Shown here: piece by piece, positions 54,581 through 63,796 of the stretch
How positions within the stretch are numbered: position 1 is the stretch's first letter
Layout: each line of letters begins with the position of its first letter
Assembly (NCBI GenBank): GCA_030145845.1
Contig: JAIXHJ010000018.1
Location: 1-64,000 of the forward strand
Reading direction: 5' to 3'
DNA: 64,000 nt
Source of the DNA: Pseudomonadota bacterium
GTDB taxonomy: Bacteria > Pseudomonadota > Gammaproteobacteria > Pseudomonadales > Oceanobacteraceae
Notes under the pieces: model-generated
What the model was told of the DNA's origin: nothing
Seen by the model: the letters and a program-made list of their open reading frames with translations, nothing else
Database searches by the model: none
Translations under genes and position numbers: made by a program

Positions 54581-56320
54581 ATGGATGGTATTAAGGTACT
54601 GATCGCGGACGATAACCAGATCGACCGTATGGTATTGTCCCGCATTGTCCGTAATCAGGGCTACGAAGTCTTTGAAGCGGAAAATGGCCAGCAGGCACTT
54701 GAGGCGTTTGAGCAATTTGCGCCGGATATCGTGCTGATGGATGTCATGATGCCGGTGATGGACGGCAGGGAAGCTGCCAGAAAGATTAAATACAATGCCG
54801 GTGAAGATTTTGTCCCCGTTATTTTCCTGACCTCCCTGACGGATGCCCAGAGTCTGGCTGACTGTCTGGAATCTGGTGGAGATGATTTTCTCAGTAAGCC
54901 ATACAACCACATCATCCTGAAAGCCAAAATCAGCTCCTTTTACCGCATGCGCGAAATGCACCGCACGCTGCAGTTTCAGCGCGATACCATTGCATCCAAT
55001 AATGAGCACCTGATGCATGAGCAGCATGTGGCGAAGGCGGTATTTGATAATGTTGCCCATGCCGGTTGTCTGTCGGCACCGAATATCCGCTATATGCTCT
55101 CTCCGCTGGCTGTTTTTAACGGCGATGTGCTGCTGGCCGCACGTAAACCGGCCGGCGGCATGCATGTTCTGTTGGGTGACTTTACCGGCCATGGCCTGCC
55201 GGCAGCGATCGGTGCGATGCCGCTGGCCGAAATCTTTTATGGCATGACCGCCAAGGGCTTCGCGCTGGCGGAAATCCTGCGTGAAATTAACGTCAAGCTG
55301 AAAGGCATTCTGCCGGTAGGTTTTTTCTGCTGTGCGGTGGTGGTCGATCTGAGCTTTGACCGCAAATCCATGAGTGTGTGGATGGGCGGGGTACCTGACT
55401 GCTATCTGCTGCGAGCCGGTAACCCGGTGCCGGAAGTGCTGTCGTCCGGGCACCTGCCGCTCGGCGTACTGAATAACGATAAGTTCAAGGATCATCTGAC
55501 TGAATATCAGATGGAGGAAGGCGATCGCCTGTTTCTCTGGTCTGACGGTATTCAGGAAGCACGAAACCCGGCCGGCGAGATGTTTGGTGAAGAGCGTCTG
55601 CGAGAGGTCTTTGAGCGCGCGGCATCCCCTGACAGTGTTTTTGATGATATTCAGCACACCCTGAATGATTTCCTGCAGGGGACCGATCACGATGACGATG
55701 CCACGCTGCTCGAGCTGCGCATGGTCAATGAAAGTGAGCTGGAAAAGGCGGACGTAAAACTTACCTCCGGTCCCATCGCCGGCCCGGTCGACTGGCAGAT
55801 GCGTTATGAGCTGGGGCCGGAAAGTCTGAAAAACTTTAATCCGCTGCCATTAATGATCCACATTATGATGGAAGTTCCGGGCCTGCGGGTGATGGGTGGC
55901 CAGTTGTACACTGTTATGGCTGAGCTTTTTTCCAATGCCTTTGAGCATGGCGTGCTGGGGCTGAACTCTTCGCTGAAGCATTCGGCGGACGGCTTTATGC
56001 AGTATTACCGTGAACGGTCAGAGCGGCTGGCCGGGCTGGAAGATGCCTATATCATCATTGAAATGAAACACAGTGGTGACGGACACAGCGGCAGGCTGGT
56101 GCTGACGGTGGAAGACAGTGGCCCCGGGTTTGACTTTCAGGGGCTGCGCAAGCGTTCCGGTACACAGGCCAATGCCTATTCCGGACGGGGGCTGCCACTG
56201 GTGGCCGGTATCTGTGAATCGCTGAGTTATCAGGGCATAGGCAATAAGGTCGAGGCAGTGCTACGATGGCCTCGTATACAGGACGGGAGTAATACGGATG
56301 GCACAGGAAGAGCACTTTGA
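54581..56320 (+). CDS. hsbR: HsbR-like response regulator with PP2C phosphatase and anti-sigma kinase domains
   Basis: HsbR controls the phosphorylation of HsbA by its phosphatase and kinase domains, set by phosphotransfer from HptB. The 579-aa protein has a receiver (Asp54 in LMDVMMPVMDG), a PP2C/SpoIIE phosphatase domain (about 170-395, with LLGDFTGHGLPAAIGAMPL and LFLWSDGIQEARN) and a C-terminal HATPase anti-sigma-kinase-like domain (about 430-575, with ELFSNAFEHGVLGL and SGRGLPLVAGICES). It overlaps the next gene by 23 bp. Confidence 0.9.
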   Translation: MDGIKVLIADDNQIDRMVLSRIVRNQGYEVFEAENGQQALEAFEQFAPDIVLMDVMMPVMDGREAARKIKYNAGEDFVPVIFLTSLTDAQSLADCLESGGDDFLSKPYNHIILKAKISSFYRMREMHRTLQFQRDTIASNNEHLMHEQHVAKAVFDNVAHAGCLSAPNIRYMLSPLAVFNGDVLLAARKPAGGMHVLLGDFTGHGLPAAIGAMPLAEIFYGMTAKGFALAEILREINVKLKGILPVGFFCCAVVVDLSFDRKSMSVWMGGVPDCYLLRAGNPVPEVLSSGHLPLGVLNNDKFKDHLTEYQMEEGDRLFLWSDGIQEARNPAGEMFGEERLREVFERAASPDSVFDDIQHTLNDFLQGTDHDDDATLLELRMVNESELEKADVKLTSGPIAGPVDWQMRYELGPESLKNFNPLPLMIHIMMEVPGLRVMGGQLYTVMAELFSNAFEHGVLGLNSSLKHSADGFMQYYRERSERLAGLEDAYIIIEMKHSGDGHSGRLVLTVEDSGPGFDFQGLRKRSGTQANAYSGRGLPLVAGICESLSYQGIGNKVEAVLRWPRIQDGSNTDGTGRAL

Positions 56321-56639
56321 TCAGGACTCACTGGAGATGCTGAAGGAAGTGATGGATGACGAATTCGGTGACCTGATCCTGGTTTATATCAAAGACTCCG
56401 ACGACCGTCTGCCCCTGATCCACGATGCATTGGCTGCTGCCGATGCCACCCGGTTACGCGAGCTGGCTCACAGCTTCAAGGGGGCCAGCAGTAATATCAG
56501 CGCAGCCCCCCTGGCAGAGCTGTGTTTCCGTCTTGAAAGTGCTGCCAGAGAAAGCCAGCTGGCAGACGCAGACGCGCTGGTGGCCGCCATTGAGAGTGAA
56601 TACCGGCAGGTTGCTGCCCTGCTGAAAGACATGCTCTGA
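56298..56639 (+). CDS. hptB: HptB-like histidine phosphotransfer protein
   Basis: This 113-aa single Hpt domain carries the phosphorylatable His58 in LAHSFKGASSNI. In Pseudomonas HptB receives phosphate from hybrid kinases such as PA1611, RetS-like SagS and ErcS' and passes it to HsbR, linking Gac signalling, motility and biofilm. Here it follows hsbR and precedes fliK. The overlap with hsbR suggests co-translation. Confidence 0.88.
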   Translation: MAQEEHFDQDSLEMLKEVMDDEFGDLILVYIKDSDDRLPLIHDALAAADATRLRELAHSFKGASSNISAAPLAELCFRLESAARESQLADADALVAAIESEYRQVAALLKDML

Positions 56640-56678
56640 TCTTTCTCTTCTTTCCCCTTATTCCGCCAGCCGGAAAAC

Positions 56679-56694
56679 TGGCCCGTCCTTTGCG
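56679..56694 (+). promoter_or_regulatory. Sigma-54 promoter for fliK
   Basis: TGGCCCG-TCCT-TTGCG, with GG at 56680-56681 and GC at 56692-56693 in phase, lies about 47 bp before fliK. The -24 box deviates at one base. Confidence 0.75.
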
Positions 56695-56740
56695 TAATGC
56701 TTACAAACCTGTTTAACCAGGCGCATTTACGGAGTTATTC

Positions 56741-58054
56741 ATGAACGCAACGGGATCCGGTTCGTCCGCGCTCAGTCTGCTGGCAGCACTCGGTCAGACC
56801 CAGGGGGACAGCCTGTCCGGGCTGCCTGGCAGTGCTGCTGATGGACAATTTTCTTCCCTGATAACCGGCCTGATGGCCGACGGTGGTACGGCAACGTCAG
56901 GCAGTGCTACAGCCGCAACGGCAACGTCACTGTTACAAAATTTGCCGCTCACCGATCAGGCTTTGCCGCTGCAGACGGCGCTGTCTGCTGCGGACAGCGG
57001 AACGGACAGCCTGTTACAGCCATTGGTGGCAGACGGCGGTGATATTGAAACGGTACTGCAGCAGATCCGTCAGGGCGAGCAGCCGCTGACCCTGACGGCC
57101 GTGACCGTGACTGAAGGCGATGAGAGTGCTGTCACCGATGAAACCGCCACGGATGATCTGACGCCGGATAGCGATGGCGCAGCGGTTCTTTTTGCTGATT
57201 TGTCTGCACCGGCTACCACTGCCGCTGCATCAGCGCCTGTCGCGGCGGAACGCATGGCCCGGGTGACGGGGCGGCCGCTTGACGGTAATGACAGTCCGCT
57301 GTCAGACGCAGAAACTGAACAGCTGACTGACAGTGCTGTTGTGGACGGTACAGATGTTTCTGCGGCTGAGGGGGAGGATTTCTTCCTGCCGGAGAGCAGA
57401 ACGCTTGCCGTTCAGCAGGGCAGTGCCCAGCAACAGACGACGGGCCTGAGTAATGCTCAGCCGGCGCAGACGGCCACTGCCATGGCGATGGCCGCCGGCA
57501 GTCAGACAACGGTTGACGACGCTGCCAGCGCCGCGGATATGACGATGGTGGAAAGTACGGCAGAAGAGATCCATACCGAGGTTGAGCAGGAGCTGGCCGG
57601 ACTGAAGGAAAAACTGCACTTCGGTCAGGACCGCAAGGAATGGGGTGGCGCTCTGGGCGCCCGTATCGTCACCATGGTGGCGGATGAAGTACAGAATGCC
57701 AGAATTCAGCTGGATCCGCCGGAGCTGGGCAGCCTGGAAATCAAACTGCAGGTTTCTCAGGATCAGGCCACCGTGCAGGTGCAGGCCCAGCACGCCCATG
57801 TGAGGGAAGTGCTGGAATCCAATGCCCACCGGCTGCGTGACGCGCTGGCGGGGCAGGGCATCACCCTCGACAGCTTTGATGTCAGTGAACAGGGTTCCTC
57901 CGGCGCCGGTGCCGGACAGTCAGACGCTGATGGCAATGGCGGTGAAAGCCTGGCCGGTGACGAGGGCTGGCTGACAGAAGACGGTGAGGAACTGGCTGAG
58001 AACGTCAACAGACCGTCAACTGCCAGTGTTTCGTTGCTCGACACCTTCGCCTGA
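56741..58054 (+). CDS. fliK: FliK, hook-length control protein
   Basis: FliK measures hook length and switches export specificity through FlhB. The 437-aa protein has a long low-complexity N-terminal ruler rich in Ala, Thr, Asp and Gln (about residues 1-280) and the conserved C-terminal domain (about 300-390, QLDPPELGSLEIKLQVSQDQ and VREVLESNAHRLRDAL). The ruler is not lengthened in proportion to the hook protein. Confidence 0.93.
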   Translation: MNATGSGSSALSLLAALGQTQGDSLSGLPGSAADGQFSSLITGLMADGGTATSGSATAATATSLLQNLPLTDQALPLQTALSAADSGTDSLLQPLVADGGDIETVLQQIRQGEQPLTLTAVTVTEGDESAVTDETATDDLTPDSDGAAVLFADLSAPATTAAASAPVAAERMARVTGRPLDGNDSPLSDAETEQLTDSAVVDGTDVSAAEGEDFFLPESRTLAVQQGSAQQQTTGLSNAQPAQTATAMAMAAGSQTTVDDAASAADMTMVESTAEEIHTEVEQELAGLKEKLHFGQDRKEWGGALGARIVTMVADEVQNARIQLDPPELGSLEIKLQVSQDQATVQVQAQHAHVREVLESNAHRLRDALAGQGITLDSFDVSEQGSSGAGAGQSDADGNGGESLAGDEGWLTEDGEELAENVNRPSTASVSLLDTFA

Positions 58055-58083
58055 CCTGCTTCCTTTCTTTTTCTTCACCCGTT

Positions 58084-58107
58084 CCGGGGCTGTATCCGCA
58101 GCCCCGG
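58084..58107 (+). terminator. Hairpin between fliK and fliL
   Basis: CCGGGGCTG (58084-58092) and CAGCCCCGG (58099-58107) form a perfect 9-bp stem with a 6-nt loop. No T-tract follows, so the call as terminator is moderate. Confidence 0.55.
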
Positions 58108-58214
58108 CATTCATGGGCGGCCTTAATCCCGGCACGCTGCTGAGAACCTTCTAAACTGTAAAGAGATTTTGTCCGTACAGAACCGGCACTTGCTGGTTTT
58201 TTGACGGAAATTCA

Positions 58215-58230
58215 TGGCATGGCTATTGCT
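58215..58230 (+). promoter_or_regulatory. Sigma-54 promoter for fliLMNOPQR-flhB
   Basis: TGGCATG-GCTA-TTGCT, with GG at 58216-58217 and GC at 58228-58229, lies about 32 bp before fliL. Confidence 0.88.
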
Positions 58231-58261
58231 AAATTGACAGTTAACGAGGGGATAAGCGGAC

Positions 58262-58786
58262 ATGGCGGCAGAACAGGATCTGAAACTGGATGGCGGTAAC
58301 CCGGAAGCGGAAGCCGCATCCGGGGGCGGCAAGAAGAAGCTGATCATTATTATTCTGATTGCTCTGATTGTGCTTGCTGGTGCCGGCGCGGCGGCTTTCT
58401 TCCTGCTTACGGGAGATGATGACGCGGCAGCGGAGGCAACCGAAGAGGTTGCGGCAGAGCCGGAACTGCCGGCTCAGTATGTCATCCTGAAACCGGAATT
58501 CGTGATCAGTTTTCAGGTGGGGCCGCGGCAGCGCTTCCTGCAGGTGAATATTGAAGTCATGACCCGGCGGCAGAGCGTGATTGACGTGCTGAACATGAAT
58601 GAGCCGATGGTGCGTAACGATATTATCCGTATTATCGGTGAACAGAATTTTGACCACCTGAGAACGCCGGAAGGCAAGGTGGAGCTTCAGCAGCTGCTCA
58701 CCAGGCACCTGTCTGAACTGGTTAAGCGTGAAGGTGGTGAAGATGATGTCGAAGCGGTTCTCTTCACTGATTTTGTAATGCAGTAA
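58262..58786 (+). CDS. fliL: FliL, motor-associated membrane protein
   Basis: FliL surrounds stator units and supports torque. The 174-aa protein has a short cytoplasmic N-terminus, one membrane helix (about residues 26-49), an Asp/Ala/Glu-rich linker and the periplasmic FliL domain (YVILKPEFVISFQVGPRQRF, IRIIGEQNFDHLRTPEGKVE). It is first in a long operon. Confidence 0.94.
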   Translation: MAAEQDLKLDGGNPEAEAASGGGKKKLIIIILIALIVLAGAGAAAFFLLTGDDDAAAEATEEVAAEPELPAQYVILKPEFVISFQVGPRQRFLQVNIEVMTRRQSVIDVLNMNEPMVRNDIIRIIGEQNFDHLRTPEGKVELQQLLTRHLSELVKREGGEDDVEAVLFTDFVMQ

Positions 58787-58798
58787 GGAATATTACGC

Positions 58799-59767
58799 GT
58801 GCAAGATTTACTGTCGCAGGACGAAATTGATGCATTGCTGCACGGCGTCGATGATGGCGATATCGAGCCGGAAGAGGAAATTGATGCGACGGGTGTCAAG
58901 TCGTATGACCTGACCAGCAACGACCGTATTGTCCGCGGTCGGATGCCGACTCTGGAAATGATTAACGAGCGTTTTGCCCGTTATACCCGTATCAGCATGT
59001 TCAACTTTCTCCGTCGCAGTGCTGATGTCGCCTCAGGTGGTGTACAGATTATGAAATTTGGTGAGTACGTACATACGCTGTACGTTCCTACCAGTCTTAA
59101 TCTGGTGAAAATGCGCCCGTTGCGTGGTACTGCGCTGTTTATTCTCGACGCCAAGCTGGTGTTCAAACTGGTTGATAACTTTTTTGGCGGTGACGGCCGT
59201 CATGCCAAGATTGAAGGCCGGGAATTTACACCGACCGAAGTACGCGTGGTGCAGCTGGTGCTGAGCCAGGTATTCAACGACATGATTGAAGCCTGGGCAC
59301 CGGTGATGAAACTGGAATTTGAATACGTGGGCTCGGAAGTTAACCCGGCGATGGCGAATATTGTCAGTCCGAGTGAAGTGGTGGTGGTCAGTACCTTCCA
59401 TATTGAGCTGGATGGCGGCGGCGGTGATCTGCACCTGACCTTTCCGTACTCCATGATTGAACCCATCCGCGAAGTGCTGGATGCCGGTGTTCAGAGTGAT
59501 GTGGATGATGTGGATGAACGCTGGATGCAGTCGCTGCGTGAAGACATTCTTGAAGCCAAGGTGCCGGTGCACGGTACGCTGGTGGAGCGTGAGATTACCC
59601 TGCGTGAAGTGGCGGACCTGAAGGCCGGGGATGTGATTCCGGTGGACATGCCGGAAGAATTTATTCTGCAGGCCAACGGTGTGCCGGTGTTCCGCGGGAA
59701 AATGGGTATTTCGAGTGAAAATCTGGCGGTAAAAATTATCGATCAGATCAAAAACCGCCGGCGCTGA
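58799..59767 (+). CDS. fliM: FliM, motor switch protein and CheY-P receptor
   Basis: FliM forms the C ring and binds phospho-CheY. The 322-aa protein has the N-terminal CheY-binding peptide LLSQDEIDALLHGV, the CheC-like middle domain with the GGxG-type segment (VDNFFGGDGRHAKIEGREFT) and a C-terminal SpoA domain (VEREITLREVADLKAGDVIP). It starts with GTG, preceded by TAAGGA. Confidence 0.96.
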   Translation: MQDLLSQDEIDALLHGVDDGDIEPEEEIDATGVKSYDLTSNDRIVRGRMPTLEMINERFARYTRISMFNFLRRSADVASGGVQIMKFGEYVHTLYVPTSLNLVKMRPLRGTALFILDAKLVFKLVDNFFGGDGRHAKIEGREFTPTEVRVVQLVLSQVFNDMIEAWAPVMKLEFEYVGSEVNPAMANIVSPSEVVVVSTFHIELDGGGGDLHLTFPYSMIEPIREVLDAGVQSDVDDVDERWMQSLREDILEAKVPVHGTLVEREITLREVADLKAGDVIPVDMPEEFILQANGVPVFRGKMGISSENLAVKIIDQIKNRRR

Positions 59768-59790
59768 GGCGGGCTTAAGGAGTATAAAAA

Positions 59791-60300
59791 ATGGCTGACG
59801 AAAAAGACGATCTGACCCCGGAAGAGTCTGCTGACATTGATGCTGATGCACTGGCGGATTCTGTCGCTTCAGAAGTCAGTGATGCGTCGCAGGATGAAGA
59901 AGCGCTGGCGGACGAATGGGCTGCAGCAATGGAAGAAGCCGGTGAAACCGGCGACGACGATGATGACGTCCGTAATGTGGAACTGGATGAGCTGAATGAC
60001 GAAGGTTCTGCAGCAATGCCGTTGCGTGACAACGGTAATGGCCCGGAGCTGGACGTTATTCTGGATATTCCGGTGCGTATTTCCATGGAAGTCGGTTCCA
60101 CTCAGATTCCGATCCGTAACCTGCTGCAGCTGAACCAGGGCTCAGTGGTGGAACTTGACCGCCTGGCCGGTGAGCCGCTGGATGTGATGGTGAACGGTAC
60201 GCTGATCGCCCATGGCGAAGTGGTGATGGTGAACGATAAATTCGGTATCCGCCTGACGGATGTGGTGAGCCAGAGTGAACGTATTCAGCGCCTGCGTTAA
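59791..60300 (+). CDS. fliN: FliN, C-ring protein
   Basis: FliN forms the base of the C ring and docks the FliH-FliI complex. The 169-aa protein has an acidic disordered N-terminus (about residues 1-80, Asp/Glu/Ala-rich) and the SpoA domain (DVILDIPVRISMEVGSTQIP, LNQGSVVELDRLAGEPLDVM). Its C-terminus overlaps fliO by 26 bp. Confidence 0.95.
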   Translation: MADEKDDLTPEESADIDADALADSVASEVSDASQDEEALADEWAAAMEEAGETGDDDDDVRNVELDELNDEGSAAMPLRDNGNGPELDVILDIPVRISMEVGSTQIPIRNLLQLNQGSVVELDRLAGEPLDVMVNGTLIAHGEVVMVNDKFGIRLTDVVSQSERIQRLR

Positions 60301-60694
60301 TACGGCAGCCGGTTTTTCAGCCCTGCTGCCACTGCTGGTGCAGGCCGAAGAAAAAAGCCTGCCAGCGGCTCCGGACCCATTGGCTTCCGGCGGCAAGGTG
60401 ATGATTTTTCTGATTGTGATCATTGCCCTGATAGTGGTTCTGGCCTGGCTGGTGAATAAACTGCGTGGTACGCGGCTGATCCCGTCGCAGGGAGCGATCC
60501 GTGTTATTGCCAGTCAGCCGCTGGGCATGAAAGAAAAAATAGCGGTGGTTCAGATTGGTGAAAAACAGATGGTGATCGGTGTGACGCCTCAGCAGATTAC
60601 CCACCTCACCGATCTCGACGAACCGCTGCCGCAGGGGCAGGAAACCAGTCCTGGCAGTTTTCAGGAGCTGCTGAAAAAAGCGATACGTTCATGA
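60275..60694 (+). CDS. fliO: FliO, export gate assembly factor
   Basis: FliO helps FliP assemble. The 139-aa protein has an N-terminal hydrophobic stretch that could be a signal, a membrane helix (about residues 42-62, [20 protein letters not shown]) and the cytoplasmic FliO domain ([20 protein letters not shown]). The GTG at 60275 lies inside fliN and has a weak ribosome-binding site. It is the only good start in this frame before the membrane helix, so the exact N-terminus is uncertain. Confidence 0.85.
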   Translation: MNVFSACVNTAAGFSALLPLLVQAEEKSLPAAPDPLASGGKVMIFLIVIIALIVVLAWLVNKLRGTRLIPSQGAIRVIASQPLGMKEKIAVVQIGEKQMVIGVTPQQITHLTDLDEPLPQGQETSPGSFQELLKKAIRS

Positions 60695-61473
60695 TGATAA
60701 AACGCCTGCTGCAAAGCCTGCTGCTGATTCTGGTTGTACTGTCTCCGTTACCGGCGCTGGCGGCTGACGCTCCGGCCGCCGCGGATCCATCCTATCTGGG
60801 GATTCCGGCGGTTACCTATAAAACCACGGATAACGGCGGCGAATATACGGTAACTATCCAGATTCTGGCCATTATGACGCTGTTGATGGTATTGCCATCG
60901 CTGCTGATCATGATGACCTCTTTTACCCGCATTATTGTGGTACTGGCGATTCTGCGTCAGGCCATTGGTCTGCAGCAGACACCCTCCAATCAGGTGCTGC
61001 TGGGGCTGTCGCTGTTTTTAACCCTGTTTGTCATGATGCCGGTGTTCCGGGTGATTAATGCCGAGGCGGTACAGCCTTATCTGGCAGAAACCATTCCGCC
61101 GCTGGAAGCGGCGGAGCGGGCCGTGAAGCCGTTGCATGAATTTATGCTGGCACAGACACGGGAAACGGATCTGCAGCTGTTTATCCGCATCAGTGGCCGC
61201 GAGGATATTGCCTCGGCGGAAGAAACCCCGATTCATATTCTGATTCCGGCGTTTATTACCAGTGAACTGAAAACGGCTTTCCAGATCGGCTTCCTGATTT
61301 TTATTCCGTTTCTGATTATTGATCTGGTGGTCGCCAGTATCCTGATGGCCATGGGTATGATGATGCTGTCACCGGTGATTATTTCACTGCCGTTCAAAAT
61401 CATGCTGTTCGTGCTGATTGATGGCTGGGCCATGATTATGGGCACACTGGCCAACAGTTTCGGTACGGTTTAG
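60691..61473 (+). CDS. fliP: FliP, export gate protein
   Basis: FliP forms the pentameric core of the flagellar export pore. The 260-aa protein has a cleavable signal peptide ([19 protein letters not shown]) and the FliP membrane segments, with the signatures [20 protein letters not shown] and [20 protein letters not shown]. It overlaps fliO by 4 bp. Confidence 0.97.
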   Translation: MMIKRLLQSLLLILVVLSPLPALAADAPAAADPSYLGIPAVTYKTTDNGGEYTVTIQILAIMTLLMVLPSLLIMMTSFTRIIVVLAILRQAIGLQQTPSNQVLLGLSLFLTLFVMMPVFRVINAEAVQPYLAETIPPLEAAERAVKPLHEFMLAQTRETDLQLFIRISGREDIASAEETPIHILIPAFITSELKTAFQIGFLIFIPFLIIDLVVASILMAMGMMMLSPVIISLPFKIMLFVLIDGWAMIMGTLANSFGTV

Positions 61474-61481
61474 GGGGCTTT

Positions 61482-61751
61482 ATGACACCAACAGAAATCG
61501 GCGATCTGTTTAATAATGCCATGTATCTGGTGCTGATGATCGTGGTGGTGATTATTGTCCCCAGTCTGGTGGTGGGTCTGATCGTGAGTACCTTTCAGGC
61601 GGCTACTCAGATCAACGAGCAGACGCTGAGTTTTCTGCCGCGTCTGGTGGTTACCCTGCTGGCGGTGGTGGCCTTCGGCCCCTGGGCAGTGAATGCGGTG
61701 CTGGATTACAGCCGCCAGCTGCTGCTGAATATTCCTTTTATTATCGGCTGA
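61482..61751 (+). CDS. fliQ: FliQ, export gate protein
   Basis: FliQ surrounds the FliP-FliR core. The 89-aa protein has two membrane helices (about residues 13-40 and 52-75), with the conserved VGLIVSTFQAATQINEQTLS between them. The size is exact for the family. Confidence 0.97.
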   Translation: MTPTEIGDLFNNAMYLVLMIVVVIIVPSLVVGLIVSTFQAATQINEQTLSFLPRLVVTLLAVVAFGPWAVNAVLDYSRQLLLNIPFIIG

Positions 61752-61757
61752 TAATCT

Positions 61758-62537
61758 GTGCCTGAGATTGATGCCATCGAAGTCAGTCACTGGGTAGCAC
61801 GCTACTTTTATCCGTTTGCCCGTATTGCCGGCATGCTGATGGTGATGCCGCTGATCGGAACCTTAATGGTACCGCAGCGTATACGGCTGATGCTGGCGGT
61901 GGGCATTACCATGGTGGTGGTGCCTGTGCTGCCGCCATTTCCGCATGTGGATGCTCTGTCGCTGGCATCATTGATCATAGTTCTGCAGCAGTTGCTGATC
62001 GGTATCGCGCTGGGATTTGTGGTGGAGCTGGTGACCCAGGTGTTTGTCATTGCCGGGCAGCTGATCGCCATGCAGACCGGCCTGGGGATTGCCACGACGG
62101 TGGACCCGTCGCAGGGCGCCTCAGTGGTGGTGATCAGTCAGTGGCTGCTGTTTATGGTCAGTCTGGTTTTCCTTTCCCTGAACGGTCATCTGGTGATGAT
62201 TGAAATTCTGGCCGACAGTTTCCGCACCCTGCCGGTGGGCCTTACCGGCTTTGGCCCGGAAACCTTCGGCCTGATTGTCAGCTGGAGCGGCTGGATGTTC
62301 GCGGCCGCTCTGGTGATTTCATTGCCGGCGATGACTGCACTGCTGATCGTTAACCTGGCGTTCGGGGTTATGACCCGTGCCGCGCCACAGCTGAATATTT
62401 TTGCGCTGGGTTTTCCGGTCACCATGATTGTGGGTCTGTTTATTCTCTGGCTGACCCTGGGTGACATGGCACAGAGTTTTCAGGGCTATATGGATACGCT
62501 GTTTGAATTTATCAAAAAATTGACGGAGTTATCCTGA
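61758..62537 (+). CDS. fliR: FliR, export gate protein
   Basis: FliR completes the FliPQR channel. The 259-aa protein has about six hydrophobic segments and the family motifs RIAGMLMVMPLIGTLMVPQR and AIALGFVVELVTQVF-like IGIALGFVVELVTQVFVIAG. It begins with GTG at 61758, 6 bp after fliQ, and overlaps flhB by 1 bp. Confidence 0.96.
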   Translation: MPEIDAIEVSHWVARYFYPFARIAGMLMVMPLIGTLMVPQRIRLMLAVGITMVVVPVLPPFPHVDALSLASLIIVLQQLLIGIALGFVVELVTQVFVIAGQLIAMQTGLGIATTVDPSQGASVVVISQWLLFMVSLVFLSLNGHLVMIEILADSFRTLPVGLTGFGPETFGLIVSWSGWMFAAALVISLPAMTALLIVNLAFGVMTRAAPQLNIFALGFPVTMIVGLFILWLTLGDMAQSFQGYMDTLFEFIKKLTELS

Positions 62538-63685
62538 TGGCGGAAGAGCAGACCGGGCAGGAGAAAACCGAAGAACCCACGGCGCGAAGGCTGCAGAAAG
62601 CCCGCGAAGAGGGTCAGGTACCGCGCTCAAAAGAGCTGAACACCACTATGGTGCTGTTGCTCGGTGCGGTCGGTCTGCTGGCGTTCGGTCCGTGGATGAG
62701 TGACCGCATTGCGGCGGTGGCGGAGCTGGGCTTTTCCTTTCAGCGTGAAACGGCTTTTGATACGCGGCAGATGTTCAGTCACCTCGGCGCCTCGCTGCGG
62801 GAGGCGGCACTGGCGCTGGCACCGTGGCTGGCGCTGGTTCTGTTTGCTGCTTTTTTCGGCCCGCTCGGCGTCGGTGGCTGGCTGTTTTCCACCAAGGCTA
62901 TTGCCCCCAAACTCAACCGGCTGAATCCGCTCAGTGGGCTGAAGCGTATGTTTTCCGCCAACTCGCTGGTGGAGCTGGTGAAATCCTGGGCCAAAGTACT
63001 GGTGGTGGGGCTGATGGCCTGGCTGGTGCTGGGTTTCTATTTTGAGGATGCACTGACGCTGCAGCGTAAGGATACCGAGCCGGCCATTCAGGGCGCTGTG
63101 CATATTATTATCTGGAGCGTTATTTTTCTGTGTGCGTCGACGGCGTTGATTGCGCTGGTGGATGTGCCGTGGCAGATCTACAGCCATACGAAAAAACTGC
63201 GTATGTCGCTGCAGGAAATCAAGGACGAATACAAGGAAAGCGAAGGGCGGCCTGAGGTCAAAGGTAAAATCCGTCAGCTGCAGCGCCAGGCTGCCCAGCG
63301 GCGGATGATGGCCGACGTACCGACCGCGGATGTGGTGATTACCAACCCGACCCACTATTCCGTGGCGCTGAAATACGAAGCCGGCATGATGCGGGCGCCG
63401 GTGATGGTGGCGAAAGGAAACGATCAGGCGGCACTGAAAATCCGTGAAATTGCCAAGGAGCACAACGTACCGCAGATGCAGGCGCCGCCGCTGGCGCGGG
63501 CGCTGTATACCCACGGCAGAATCGGGGAGGAAATCCCGGAAGGTCTGTACGTGGCAGTGGCTCAGGTGCTGGCGTACATTTACCAGATGGACCTGTTTGT
63601 CAAAGGACGCGGACCAAAACCGCAACGCAAGCCGGATATGCCGATTCCACGGGATCTGCGGGTCGATCCGGATCCACAGGAATAA
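62537..63685 (+). CDS. flhB: FlhB, export substrate-specificity switch
   Basis: FlhB is the gate protein whose autocleavage, together with FliK, switches export from hook to filament substrates. The 382-aa protein has the N-terminal signature EEQTGQEKTEEPTARRLQKA, four membrane segments (about 30-210), and the cleavage motif NPTH (TNPTHYSVALKYE) in the cytoplasmic domain. Length is typical. Confidence 0.97.
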   Translation: MAEEQTGQEKTEEPTARRLQKAREEGQVPRSKELNTTMVLLLGAVGLLAFGPWMSDRIAAVAELGFSFQRETAFDTRQMFSHLGASLREAALALAPWLALVLFAAFFGPLGVGGWLFSTKAIAPKLNRLNPLSGLKRMFSANSLVELVKSWAKVLVVGLMAWLVLGFYFEDALTLQRKDTEPAIQGAVHIIIWSVIFLCASTALIALVDVPWQIYSHTKKLRMSLQEIKDEYKESEGRPEVKGKIRQLQRQAAQRRMMADVPTADVVITNPTHYSVALKYEAGMMRAPVMVAKGNDQAALKIREIAKEHNVPQMQAPPLARALYTHGRIGEEIPEGLYVAVAQVLAYIYQMDLFVKGRGPKPQRKPDMPIPRDLRVDPDPQE

Positions 63686-63691
63686 GGGCAG

Positions 63692-63716
63692 AAACCGGGT
63701 ATTTCCCGTTTTTTTT
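63692..63716 (+). terminator. Terminator after flhB
   Basis: CGGG (with flanking AAAC) pairs with CCCG and TTT across a 5-nt loop, followed by eight T. The stem is short with one bulge. Confidence 0.6.
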
Positions 63717-63743
63717 CATTTCCGCACCGGCCATGTAAAAAAT

Positions 63744-63759
63744 AGGAAAGGTTTTTGCA
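63744..63759 (+). promoter_or_regulatory. Possible sigma-54 promoter for flhA
   Basis: AGGAAAG-GTTT-TTGCA has GG at 63745-63746 and GC at 63757-63758 in phase. The -12 box is good but the -24 box is weak. flhA is sigma-54/FleQ-dependent in Pseudomonas. Confidence 0.5.
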
Positions 63760-63796
63760 CTGGCTCTGTCAGTGATGTTTTTCTGACGGATTTTTC

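Noticed and set aside
54563..55690. 375-codon minus-strand frame
   Set aside because: Antisense to the HsbR-like gene; no start signal or recognisable motif.
62627..63625. 332-codon minus-strand frame
   Set aside because: Antisense shadow of flhB, with His/Gln/Arg-rich composition typical of reversed coding sequence.
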